From contig WAKO01000007.1 in assembly GCA_015523325.1 (NCBI GenBank), positions 1 to 34,034 on the forward strand: a DNA stretch of 34,034 bases. The letters are read 5' to 3'. This DNA is from Microcaldota archaeon. GTDB taxonomy: Archaea > Micrarchaeota > Micrarchaeia > Anstonellales > J096. Below the pieces are notes generated by a model. It was not told where the DNA came from and made no database searches. It was given only the letters and a program-made list of their open reading frames with translations. Positions 1 to 7,630 of this stretch are shown piece after piece. How positions within the stretch are numbered: the stretch's first letter is position 1; every line of letters begins with the position of its first letter. A program made the position numbers and the translations under genes.

Positions 1-1514
1 ATTTTTCTCTTCTTATCTACTCCTAAAAGTTCTTCAATTGCTAAAGAAAGTTCTTTTTTAATTACTCTTTTAATTGAGTTTTTACTTCTCAAAGAAGCTA
101 GCTTTTTTGAAAGCTCCTTTAATCCCAAAGAATTTTTTATCCACCTAACAAAATCTCCCTTTGCAATATGATAATCTGCCTCCTCCGAAACTTCTAAATA
201 AGTTAGGAGGTCAATCAAATTAGAGAGCTCTCTTCCATCTTTAGTGAAAAACTTTTGGTCTGGAGGGGCTTCAATAAAGATATTTTCCACTTCTTCTAAA
301 TCCCCATAGTTTTCTCCATTAAATCTACTCTTTATTTGAGCTTCCAAATCCTTGAGAGCATTTATAAAATTAATAAACGCCTCATAAGGGGATTCATAAG
401 GATTAAAGTATTTGTGAACATCTCCATCCTCAAACCATTTAGTACACATATAATAAAAGTGATCAGAAGTTTGGAGAAGTCTCCATCTTCTTATCAAGCT
501 TTCTTCCTTTTTTACACTTCTACTATTATGAAAAAACTTTTGAAAGGAGTAAAGCTTTGAGATAGCAAACTTTTGCATATCATTCCCCAACCAAGCAGTT
601 AAATCTCTCTCTGTATCTGCCCAAGAGACTATTTTTTCCACGTCTATTTCCCCTACTTCTTTATGCTTTCTAATTGCTTCTGAAGGAGTAGTAAAACCAT
701 GTCCTTCCTTTATTAAATAAGGTGGGAGATGAGCCAAAAAGTCAAAAATACCTGTTTCTTCCCATTGATGCTCTCCAAAGGTCTCATAATCCATGAAAAG
801 ATTAACAACATCTCCTTTAATGTTATTTAACCAGTAAGCAAACTTATCAGCTGTCAAGGGATGTTCTTCCCACTCCCTGTTTGAAAATCTAAAGGAAATG
901 TCATCACTAAGCCTATAATTTCTTAATAAAACCTTAAGCTTACTTCCTTTTGCTTTATACAAAAAGTTAGGATTGTTGTTGTAGAGGAGGTAATCCACTC
1001 CTTCTCCCAAAACAGCTTTAAACCCTAAAAACTCAACAGTTTTTGCAATTGAGTTTGAATAAATAAGTTCTGTGTTTCTAAAAACCTTTGGAACTCTATT
1101 AAAGTATTTTTTAATTGCCTTTTTATGCTCCTCAACCTGTAGTAAAAATTCTCTTTTTGAATATAAAAATGAAAGAGAATGATAATAGGTTTCTCCAAGA
1201 AACTCAACCTGCTTTGTATCAGCCAATTGTTGAAATAGGTTTAAAACATCCTCTCTATGCTCTTCTAGCTGTTCCAGCAAAACCCCAGAAAAGGAAAATG
1301 ATAGTTTAAGTTCAGGATGTTTTTCAAGTAACCTAAGCCAAAGCTTTGTAGCTGGAATATAACATTTTGTAGAGACTTTATCAAGTATTGCTTTATTGTT
1401 TAATCTAACTTCTGGACTATCAAAGTAATCCACTCCTTTACCAACCTCAAATATGGAGATCCTCTTTATTCTTTTTGGTTGGTGAACTTGAAAATAAAAG
1501 CAAACATCAACCAT
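1..1514 (-). CDS. GH57 glycoside hydrolase (alpha-amylase-like), C-terminus outside window
   Basis: Family 57 glycoside hydrolases hydrolyse or rearrange alpha-1,4-glucans with retention, in the cytoplasm for archaeal glycogen enzymes. About 504 residues are visible and the reading frame stays open to base 1, so the C-terminus is missing. The N-terminus has the family motif HQPKR at residues 11-15. FLGETYYHSL near 105-114 corresponds to the second conserved region. FRNTEL near 145-150 carries the likely nucleophile Glu149, and MDYETFGEHQ near 241-250 carries the likely acid Asp242. The ATG start overlaps the 3' end of the upstream glycosyltransferase by eight bases, so the two are probably translationally coupled. 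Family membership is strongly supported; exact specificity (alpha-amylase, 4-alpha-glucanotransferase or branching enzyme) cannot be read from sequence alone, but the local pattern is closest to archaeal alpha-amylases. Confidence 0.85.
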   Translation of the reverse strand, partial: MVDVCFYFQVHQPKRIKRISIFEVGKGVDYFDSPEVRLNNKAILDKVSTKCYIPATKLWLRLLEKHPELKLSFSFSGVLLEQLEEHREDVLNLFQQLADTKQVEFLGETYYHSLSFLYSKREFLLQVEEHKKAIKKYFNRVPKVFRNTELIYSNSIAKTVEFLGFKAVLGEGVDYLLYNNNPNFLYKAKGSKLKVLLRNYRLSDDISFRFSNREWEEHPLTADKFAYWLNNIKGDVVNLFMDYETFGEHQWEETGIFDFLAHLPPYLIKEGHGFTTPSEAIRKHKEVGEIDVEKIVSWADTERDLTAWLGNDMQKFAISKLYSFQKFFHNSRSVKKEESLIRRWRLLQTSDHFYYMCTKWFEDGDVHKYFNPYESPYEAFINFINALKDLEAQIKSRFNGENYGDLEEVENIFIEAPPDQKFFTKDGRELSNLIDLLTYLEVSEEADYHIAKGDFVRWIKNSLGLKELSKKLASLRSKNSIKRVIKKELSLAIEELLGVDKKRK

Positions 1515-2691
1515 TCTTTTCCCTCAACAAATACTCATATACTTCCTTTATTTTCCTTGCTGACTTCTCCCATTTTAATGAGCTAAGCTCCTTTTTTGCA
1601 TTTGATAAAACCTCTTTATGTAAAACCTCATTCTCTAGCAAATGTAAAACATATTCTGCAAACCTATCAACATCCCAAAAATCAGCTTTTAAGCAGTGTT
1701 TTATTACTTCTGAAACACCGCTTTGCTTTGAAATAACTATTGGAGTGGAAGAAGCTAAAGCCTCTAAAGCAGAAATCCCAAAAGGTTCTGAAACAGAGGG
1801 CATAACATAAACATCTGCTATAGAATACATCTTCTTTACCTCTTCATTTGATAGAAAACCAGTGAAGATAACCTTATCTGCTATTCCTAATGATACTGCC
1901 ATTTCTATAAGTTGTTTTTCCATCTCCCCACTGCCAGCAACAACAAAAACCACATCATCCCTAAACTCTGAAACCCTTTTTGCTACTCTCAAAAAGTAAT
2001 CAGGTCCTTTTTGCAAGGTAAGCCTTCCAAGGAAAAGAACTATTTTATAGTGCTTCTTTATCTCTTCAAAACTCTCAAAAAAATCTTGTTCTTCTATTGC
2101 ATTGTGAACAACAAAAACCTTTGAAGGATCAACCCCATACTTCTTTACTATCAAATCTTTTGTGTAATTGCTAACAACAATTATTGCATCAGCCTCCTTA
2201 AGGCCAAGCTCCTCCAGCTTATGAACATAAGAAGAGCCATAATTCAAACCAGTCCTATCAAATTCTGTAGCATGAACATGAAAAACTAAGGGCTTTCCAG
2301 TAAGCTTTTTTATGACTAAACCTGCCTTTATTGTCAACCAATCATGGCAATGAATTACATCAAAATCTAATTTTGCTAGCTTTTTTGCGGCTTTGCTATA
2401 GTTCTCAACCTCTTCAAAAAGGCTATTTGAATAAAGCTCTCCATTAAAAACCTTTAAAGAGAAATAAGTATAGAGAAAATCATCCATATAATAATTAGAT
2501 TTCTTAGGTCTTTTTTCCTCAGAGCAAAATATTAAATCCATAAAATCAAAAGAGATATTGAATTTTCTAGGCAGTACAAAGGATATTTTCACTCCTAAAG
2601 AAGAGAGATATTTTGTTATAAAAAAGCAAGCAGTTCCAAGCCCTCCTTTTTGTAATGGAGCAATCTCCCACCCTAGCATTAATACTCTCAT
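1507..2691 (-). CDS. Glycogen synthase-like glycosyltransferase (GT5/GT4 fold)
   Basis: A 394-residue GT-B fold glycosyltransferase, probably transferring glucose from a nucleotide sugar to an alpha-glucan. The N-terminus MLGWEIAPLQKGGLGTA resembles the substrate-loop region of archaeal and bacterial GlgA enzymes (GGLG near residues 17-20). The C-terminal domain has the retaining-transferase signature EPFGISALEAL (an E-x7-E pattern) followed by a short acceptor helix. The length fits archaeal glycogen synthases, which are shorter than bacterial GlgA. It overlaps the GH57 gene by eight bases, pairing a glucan-building with a glucan-cutting enzyme. GT4 activity on another acceptor is the main alternative. 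Confidence 0.75.
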   Translation of the reverse strand: MRVLMLGWEIAPLQKGGLGTACFFITKYLSSLGVKISFVLPRKFNISFDFMDLIFCSEEKRPKKSNYYMDDFLYTYFSLKVFNGELYSNSLFEEVENYSKAAKKLAKLDFDVIHCHDWLTIKAGLVIKKLTGKPLVFHVHATEFDRTGLNYGSSYVHKLEELGLKEADAIIVVSNYTKDLIVKKYGVDPSKVFVVHNAIEEQDFFESFEEIKKHYKIVLFLGRLTLQKGPDYFLRVAKRVSEFRDDVVFVVAGSGEMEKQLIEMAVSLGIADKVIFTGFLSNEEVKKMYSIADVYVMPSVSEPFGISALEALASSTPIVISKQSGVSEVIKHCLKADFWDVDRFAEYVLHLLENEVLHKEVLSNAKKELSSLKWEKSARKIKEVYEYLLREKNG

Positions 2692-2705
2692 AAAACCCCA
2701 CTTTT

Positions 2706-2762
2706 ATTAATTTTAAGAGCACTTAAAATCTATAAGAATTAGCTAAGTTTTTATATAAAAAG
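2706..2762 (-). promoter_or_regulatory. TATA elements upstream of the glycogen synthase-like gene
   Basis: Two archaeal TATA-like elements lie upstream on the minus strand. TTTATATAAA (2750-2759) would give a leader of roughly 35-40 bases. CTTAAAATTAAT (about 2708-2717) is close enough for a nearly leaderless mRNA. A GGGG run just before the ATG could act as a weak ribosome-binding site, favouring the first. The sequence does not decide between them. Confidence 0.45.
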
Positions 2763-2769
2763 ATTTCTT

Positions 2770-2835
2770 GATGTATTCACAAAAAACCAAATAAGAAAAC
2801 AAAGAAGATGGGAAACAAAATCTTGAATTTCTATT
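2770..2835 (-). terminator. T-rich terminator after GlmS
   Basis: Just beyond the GlmS stop codon the minus strand is strongly T-rich, with several runs of four to six T (for example TTTTGTTTCCC and GGTTTTTTGTG). Archaeal termination depends on such U-rich tracts, assisted by FttA, which is encoded in this window. Confidence 0.4.
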
Positions 2836-2841
2836 ATTATG

Positions 2842-4551
2842 CTATTCAACAGTAACGCTTTTTGCTAGATTTCTTGGTTTATCAGTATCCAATCCCCTTT
2901 CTCTAGCTGTGTAATAAGCTAAAAGTTGTAAAGGAATTAGCTCTGCAAAAGGATAATAAAGAGGATCTTTTGGCTTTGCAATATTTATGGAATTATCTAA
3001 AGCAACATCACTTAAGAGAATTGTTTTTGCTCCTCTTGCCCTAACCTCTTGGATATTACTTAATGTTTTCTCGTATGTCTCATCTTTAGGAACTAAAAAT
3101 ATAGCCAAACTATCTTCATCTATTAAGGAAATGGGGCCATGTTTTAATTCTCCAGCTGGATAGGCTTCAGAGTGTATATAAGTTATTTCTTTTAACTTTA
3201 AACTTCCCTCCATTGCTAAAGGAAAATTCAATCCCCTACCAAGGTAAAAAACGTGTTCTTTATTTGCTATTTCTTTTGAGAATTTTTTAACAACCTGTTT
3301 GTTCTCTTCTCTCAAAGAATAATTTATAATCCTCTTTATCTCTTCTCCATCTATTCTCTTAGAGAGTTTATAAGTTATAACAAGTTGGGCTAGAAAGGTT
3401 TTAGTTGCAGCAACTCCTACCTCCAAACCAGCATTCAAATAAACAGAGTAATCACTTATTCTATCCAAAGAGCTTCCTCTTATATTTGTTATAACTCCTA
3501 TTTTAGCATTTCTCTCTTTTGCAAATTTAACAGCTTTTAAAGTATCAGCTGTTTCCCCACTTTGAGAAAACGCTATAACCAAAGTGTTTTTATCTGGCCT
3601 CTTAAAAAATTTGTATTCTGAAGAAATCATAACATCGCTTTCAATTCCTTTTTCCCTCTCTAAAAGATATTTCAGCATTCTTGCAGCATGATAGCTAGTT
3701 CCAGCTCCTATAATGTGTATTCTATCAAACTCCTCAATTGCCCTTTCCAAATCCTTTGTATTTGAATTGAGCATGTCTGTTATTCTATAGCCTTGCTCTT
3801 CAATTTCCTTAAGCATAAAATATTCATACTCTCCTTTTTCAACATCTTCTGGAGAAAAGGAAACCTTAACTGCTCTTCTACTGGCTTTTTTACCTGAGAG
3901 AGCATTAAAAATAGCTTCTCTATCTTTTGAAATATAACCAAAGTCATAATCCTCCAAATAAATAACATCATTTGTGTGTTTCAAAAAAGCAGCAACATCA
4001 CTTCCTAAAAACATCTCACCTTTTCCTATTCCAACTATTAGAGGTGAATCCTTTTTAGCAAAATAAATCTTATCTTCTCCCTTAATCAACAAAGCAAATG
4101 CATAACTACCTTTTAGTTCTAATAATGCACTCCTTATAGCCTCCATAGGAAGCTTTGTCTTTAATTCCTCTTCTATTAAGTGGGCTATTAGTTCAGTGTC
4201 TGTTTCAGACCTAATTTTATGATTTCTTAGCTTTTCTCTAAGTTCTTCAACGTTCTCAATAACTCCATTATGCACAATAGCTATGTTATTAAAGCAATCA
4301 AATTGAGGATGAGCGTTTTCCTTACTAACTCCTCCATGTGTTGCCCATCTTGTGTGGGCTATTCCTATCTTTCCTTCTAACTCTTCTTTTAAAGCTTCCT
4401 CAATCTTTCCAACATCTTTGTTTACCTTTATTTCCTTTTCCAACACAGCTATTCCAGCAGAATCATAGCCTCTATACTCAATTCTCTTAAGCCCTTCCTT
4501 TAAGATAGGAAAAGCTTCTTTTTCCCCAATATAAGCACAAATACCGCACAC
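2842..4551 (-). CDS. glmS: Glutamine--fructose-6-phosphate aminotransferase (GlmS)
   Basis: Makes glucosamine-6-phosphate from fructose-6-phosphate and glutamine, the first step towards UDP-GlcNAc. The protein has 569 residues. The N-terminal Ntn-type glutaminase domain starts with Cys2 (MCGIC) as the catalytic nucleophile after removal of Met, and has THGG and HNGVIEN. Two SIS sugar-isomerase domains follow (SQSGETADT and later GRG and AYPAGELKHGP motifs), and the C-terminus NLAKSVTVE is typical of the family. The start codon is GTG. A TATA element centred about 24 bases upstream supports this start on a leaderless mRNA. The gene is complete, with no missing key residue seen. Confidence 0.95.
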   Translation of the reverse strand: MCGICAYIGEKEAFPILKEGLKRIEYRGYDSAGIAVLEKEIKVNKDVGKIEEALKEELEGKIGIAHTRWATHGGVSKENAHPQFDCFNNIAIVHNGVIENVEELREKLRNHKIRSETDTELIAHLIEEELKTKLPMEAIRSALLELKGSYAFALLIKGEDKIYFAKKDSPLIVGIGKGEMFLGSDVAAFLKHTNDVIYLEDYDFGYISKDREAIFNALSGKKASRRAVKVSFSPEDVEKGEYEYFMLKEIEEQGYRITDMLNSNTKDLERAIEEFDRIHIIGAGTSYHAARMLKYLLEREKGIESDVMISSEYKFFKRPDKNTLVIAFSQSGETADTLKAVKFAKERNAKIGVITNIRGSSLDRISDYSVYLNAGLEVGVAATKTFLAQLVITYKLSKRIDGEEIKRIINYSLREENKQVVKKFSKEIANKEHVFYLGRGLNFPLAMEGSLKLKEITYIHSEAYPAGELKHGPISLIDEDSLAIFLVPKDETYEKTLSNIQEVRARGAKTILLSDVALDNSINIAKPKDPLYYPFAELIPLQLLAYYTARERGLDTDKPRNLAKSVTVE

Positions 4552-4568
4552 AAAGTAAGAATAGCAAA

Positions 4569-4582
4569 TCTTATTTTTAAGC
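4569..4582 (-). promoter_or_regulatory. TATA element of glmS
   Basis: Minus-strand GCTTAAAAATAAG is centred about 24 bases before the GTG start of glmS and overlaps the last codons of the upstream membrane protein gene. The spacing fits transcription starting at or next to the start codon. Confidence 0.55.
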
Positions 4583-5563
4583 TTTTATTTTTTCTTTGTT
4601 TTTCTTAGCTCCAAGCAAAGAGAAGGGGTAAAGATAAGCTAAATAAAATAAGTATAAGAGGAATAAAGAAATTACCAAGAAAACAACTCCCACAATAGAA
4701 AAATAGGTCTCATAAAACCCATTGAAGGTTAATTGTAATGAGCCAACTATTAAACCAAAAAGGAAAGAGAAAATTAGGAAAGAGATAAAAAGCAAGATTA
4801 ATAGTGTATATGCTATAAAGTTAACAATAAGAAAGTATAATAAGGAAGCAAACAGAAACTTTACACCCTCAACACTAAGCAAATTTCTTAGCACTTCCTT
4901 ATAGAGCTTAAACTCATTAAATTTTTCATTTGAAAGTAGAAAAGAGAGAGATAAAATAAAGCAAAAGAATAGAAGGGTTGGAATAAGAAAGGAAAATAAA
5001 GCTATAACTAGAAGATCAATAGATATTTTTTCAGTTAACCAAGATAAATAAGCATCCTCAACATCTATTTCTAAAATATTAACAATACGAAAATAAAAAT
5101 AAAGAAATGATAAGGCAAAAGCTAAAAAGGAGATGAAGTGAGTAAGGAGAGAAAGCTTTATGGCTTTTAATGTTAGAGTTTTCTCTGAATAAATTTCCCG
5201 AAATAGGTGGGAGAGGGGTTTTTCTTCTTGCTTCTCTATAAAATTGTTAGCTTCTCTAAAGAATTTTAAAATAAAGAGAAAGTTTAAAGCTTGTAAAACT
5301 GAAAAGATTGCAAAAGCCGCTAATACTAAAATATAAAACAAAATTGAATCCTGAACGCTCTTTGAAACCCAAATAATAGCTAAAGCCAATAAAGTAAAGC
5401 CAGCAAATACTAAAAGTTGAACAAAATAGGAGAGAAAAAGTCTTTTGAATGTGCTTAAAAAAGACCTTTTTTGTGTTAAAACATATTTAGAAAGGAAGTC
5501 AAGAAAGTTGTTCATAAAAAAGGAGATGTTATTCCAAAAACCTCTTGGAAGCATAATTTCCAT
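4577..5563 (-). CDS. Polytopic membrane protein of unknown function
   Basis: A 328-residue, highly hydrophobic protein with roughly seven predicted membrane segments (about residues 48-70, 73-100, 132-158, 178-212, two within 234-273, and 285-315). A short amphipathic N-terminus precedes them and a lysine-rich cytosolic-type tail (KKNKEKIKA) follows. I recognise no catalytic motif. It resembles the 287-residue membrane protein at 7630-8493: both have an FN(D/E) segment followed some 20 residues later by a GVK motif leading into a long double membrane stretch, and both end in a basic tail. They are probably paralogues. It sits downstream of ThrRS and upstream of glmS. Function is not assignable; a DUF4013-like membrane family is one possibility. 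Confidence 0.7.
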   Translation of the reverse strand: MEIMLPRGFWNNISFFMNNFLDFLSKYVLTQKRSFLSTFKRLFLSYFVQLLVFAGFTLLALAIIWVSKSVQDSILFYILVLAAFAIFSVLQALNFLFILKFFREANNFIEKQEEKPLSHLFREIYSEKTLTLKAIKLSLLTHFISFLAFALSFLYFYFRIVNILEIDVEDAYLSWLTEKISIDLLVIALFSFLIPTLLFFCFILSLSFLLSNEKFNEFKLYKEVLRNLLSVEGVKFLFASLLYFLIVNFIAYTLLILLFISFLIFSFLFGLIVGSLQLTFNGFYETYFSIVGVVFLVISLFLLYLFYLAYLYPFSLLGAKKNKEKIKA

Positions 5564-5644
5564 AAATAACGTTTTTATGAAAAATCTTTAAAAAATGATT
5601 AAAGAAAATTCTTAGTTGATTGTTAGGGATTGAAGGAATAAGCG

Positions 5645-6841
5645 TTATTCGGAGTAGCTTGCTTCTTTTACAAAATACTCTATAAATTCTAGTTTTTGGA
5701 ATTCTTTTTGATTTTTGTGAAATCTAAAAGTAACAGAACCTCTCTCAACCTCTTTCCTTCCTATTATAAGGAGGGGGACTCTTTTTTCAATTGACTCTTT
5801 TACAACCTTTGAAAGATTTGAGGGAGGTTTGTATAGCTCAATCCTTGCCTTAGGATATCTTCTCTTAATCTCCTCATATATTTCCTTACTATAAAGTAAT
5901 TGGTCATCAGTTAAAGGAACAACTCTAAGTTGGATTGGAAGTAAAAATAAAGGAAGCCAACCTTGAGTATGCTCTAATAAAACGCCAATAAATCTCTCTA
6001 AACTTCCTAGAATAGCTCTATGTATTAGGATGGGTCTTTGTTTTTTTCCTTTTTCATCAATATAAGTAAGGTTAAACCTCTCAGGAAGATTAAAATCCAA
6101 TTGAATTGTTCCTAATTGCCATCTCCTCCCAATTGAATCTCTTACTTCAACATCTATCTTAGGACCATAAAAAGCTCCTTCTCCTTCTTTAACTTCATAA
6201 ACAATATCATTTTCCTCAAGCGCTCCTCTAAGCATATCTATAGCCCTATCCCATATTTTCTTTTCTCCTATATGCTTTTCAGGCATTGTAGAGAGATAAT
6301 ATTTTCTTTCATACAAACCAAAATCATCAAAGGTTTCATTAATTAGTTGCAGAACTTCACTAACAACTAACTTTATTTGAGAGGAAGTACAAAAAATATG
6401 AGAATCGTCTTGTGTAAAGCTCCTAACTCTTAATAAACCATTTAAAACCCCACTCAACTCATGCCTATGCACATATCCAAATTCAAAAAGCTTTAGAGGG
6501 AGTTCTGAAAAAGTTCTAAATTTTGATTTATAGAGCAATATATGGGCTGGACAATTCATAGGCTTTATTCCATATTCCTCATTATCAACCTTTAAAAAGT
6601 ACATATTCTCCTTATATTTTTCATAATGCCCTGATGTTTTCCAAAGTCCGCTCTTATAAATAATTGGTGTTTTTACAAGCTTGTAATCTCTCTTCTCATG
6701 GAGATTCTGAATGTATTTTCTAAGAGAATCAAACACAATAAAACCATTAGGTTCCCAAAATATATGGCCAGAGCCTGCCTCATCAAATGTCTTAAAAAGC
6801 TCCATCTTTTTAGCAATCTCATTATGAGTTAACTTGCTCAT
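5645..6841 (-). CDS. thrS: Threonyl-tRNA synthetase, minimal form without N-terminal editing domains
   Basis: Charges tRNA-Thr with threonine. Its 398 residues contain only the class II catalytic core and the C-terminal anticodon-binding domain. The zinc and threonine-binding residues are present: Cys in KPMNCPAH, His in SFTQDDSHIF, and His of the motif 3 region in LLEHTQGWLP. TSGHYEKYKENMY is also typical of ThrRS. The anticodon-binding domain runs from about VVPLTDDQ to the end. Full-length ThrRS has some 600-650 residues, with an N-terminal editing domain (N2 type in bacteria, DTD-like in archaea) that is absent here. A strong Shine-Dalgarno AAGGAGGT precedes the ATG, as expected for an operon-internal gene after the methyltransferase. 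The 3' end shares a 23-base exact repeat with 7564-7586. Confidence 0.9.
   Translation of the reverse strand: MSKLTHNEIAKKMELFKTFDEAGSGHIFWEPNGFIVFDSLRKYIQNLHEKRDYKLVKTPIIYKSGLWKTSGHYEKYKENMYFLKVDNEEYGIKPMNCPAHILLYKSKFRTFSELPLKLFEFGYVHRHELSGVLNGLLRVRSFTQDDSHIFCTSSQIKLVVSEVLQLINETFDDFGLYERKYYLSTMPEKHIGEKKIWDRAIDMLRGALEENDIVYEVKEGEGAFYGPKIDVEVRDSIGRRWQLGTIQLDFNLPERFNLTYIDEKGKKQRPILIHRAILGSLERFIGVLLEHTQGWLPLFLLPIQLRVVPLTDDQLLYSKEIYEEIKRRYPKARIELYKPPSNLSKVVKESIEKRVPLLIIGRKEVERGSVTFRFHKNQKEFQKLEFIEYFVKEASYSE
5670..5692. repeat. Direct repeat copy 1, inside the ThrRS 3' end
   Basis: This 23-base sequence, containing ACAAAATACTCTATAAATTC, recurs exactly at 7564-7586 in the same orientation. It encodes residues around LEFIEYFVK of ThrRS. 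The two copies flank most of ThrRS plus the methyltransferase. Confidence 0.85.
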
Positions 6842-6856
6842 AATATACCTCCTTTA
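6842..6856 (-). promoter_or_regulatory. Strong Shine-Dalgarno site of ThrRS
   Basis: Minus-strand AAAGGAGGTATATT directly precedes the ThrRS ATG. This near-perfect complement to the 16S 3' end fixes the start and shows that operon-internal genes here use leadered initiation. Confidence 0.7.
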
Positions 6857-7099
6857 TTATTCACTTAATTTCTTAGAAGTGAGAATTAAAGATATTTTGG
6901 TTGGAGAAAAGATAAATACCTCATAGCCCTCCCTTCCAAACAAATCTTTTAATTCTTCTCTATCAAACCTATAAGATATTAATCCTTCTTTAGTAACAAC
7001 ATATTCATCTGTAGACTCAATAACAGTCCATCCTGCTCTTTCATACAATAACTTTTGGTAGGGGAGGGCTTTCTTACTGTAAACTGAAACTATCAACAC
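6857..7099 (-). CDS. C-terminal part of a frameshifted SAM-dependent methyltransferase
   Basis: An 80-codon frame beginning with the GTG of VLIVSVYSKKALPY. It continues the class I methyltransferase encoded just upstream: LIVSVYS reads as the fifth beta strand that normally follows the ...FLKRGG turn. Downstream strands contain FIFSPTKISLILTSKK. It is joined to the N-terminal part only if one G is skipped at a run of seven G (minus strand, 7099-7105). It has no convincing ribosome-binding site of its own, so independent translation looks unlikely. Either the gene is broken, the ribosome or polymerase slips at the G run, or the base count in the homopolymer is wrong. Confidence 0.6.
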   Translation of the reverse strand: MLIVSVYSKKALPYQKLLYERAGWTVIESTDEYVVTKEGLISYRFDREELKDLFGREGYEVFIFSPTKISLILTSKKLSE

Positions 7100-7541
7100 C
7101 CCCCCTCTTCAAAAAAGAGTACATATTATCTATAGCAACGCTTCTCTCCTCTTTGAGAAAAGTTCCAAATGTATTGAACATACATAAAACATAATCAAAT
7201 TTTCCCAAGTCCCTCACATTATCATTAAAATCTTTACAAATATCCAACTCAACTATCCTAATACTTTCAAATTTACTATATTTATTTTTTGCTGCCTCTA
7301 CAACTTCAGGAACATAATCAATCCCTACAATTTCTCCAGCCCAGTCAAGCAATGCATCAACTATTCTCCCCAATCCAACTCCAATCTCCAAAACTCTTTT
7401 ACCCGGTTTTAAAAAACTTCTTAAGAAAGTTTCTTCAAGAATATGGTATTTCTCTACTTCAGATGTCTTATAACTTTTATGCTGAGTTCTTTGCCCCACT
7501 GTAGAGTAAAAATGCCTTAGTTTTTCTTTACTTACTTTCAT
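7074..7541 (-). CDS. N-terminal part of a class I SAM-dependent methyltransferase (frameshifted)
   Basis: A 155-residue frame covering the SAM-binding half of a Rossmann-fold methyltransferase. Motif I is VLEIGVGLGR (about residues 49-58), followed by an acidic strand end IVGIDYVPEVVEAA and a motif III-like region DYVLCMFNTFGTF. The frame leaves the family pattern at SFLKRGG and ends seven residues later with SFSLQ. The expected continuation lies in the next frame at 6857-7099. Together the two parts give about 230 residues, a normal size. The substrate is unknown. It lies between the ThrRS remnant and ThrRS, in the same direction. Confidence 0.7.
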   Translation of the reverse strand: MKVSKEKLRHFYSTVGQRTQHKSYKTSEVEKYHILEETFLRSFLKPGKRVLEIGVGLGRIVDALLDWAGEIVGIDYVPEVVEAAKNKYSKFESIRIVELDICKDFNDNVRDLGKFDYVLCMFNTFGTFLKEERSVAIDNMYSFLKRGGVDSFSLQ

Positions 7542-7547
7542 ATATAA

Positions 7548-7630
7548 TCACTTTGCTCCTTTAACAAAATACTCTATAAATTCTAGCTTAGGAAGTTTTT
7601 TGCTCTTGAGGGGTCTAAAAACATAAAAAT
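7548..7630 (-). pseudogene. Remnant of a second ThrRS C-terminal end
   Basis: Read on the minus strand in one frame, this stretch gives FRPLKSKKLPKLEFIEYFVK followed by GAK and a stop. It matches the last about 25 residues of the complete ThrRS at 5645-6841 (KLEFIEYFVK is identical, and FR and spaced lysines upstream align). There is no start codon and no upstream ThrRS sequence, because the copy is cut off at the 3' end of the membrane protein gene. It is therefore a leftover of a duplicated or rearranged ThrRS gene, located just before the methyltransferase. Confidence 0.65.
7564..7586. repeat. Direct repeat copy 2, in the ThrRS remnant
   Basis: Exact 23-base copy of 5670-5692 in the same orientation, about 1.9 kb away. 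Similarity extends imperfectly on both sides. Confidence 0.85.

Noticed and set aside
336..560. Plus-strand frame of 74 codons
   Set aside because: It lies on the opposite strand of the GH57 gene, which has clear family motifs. It is a shadow frame.
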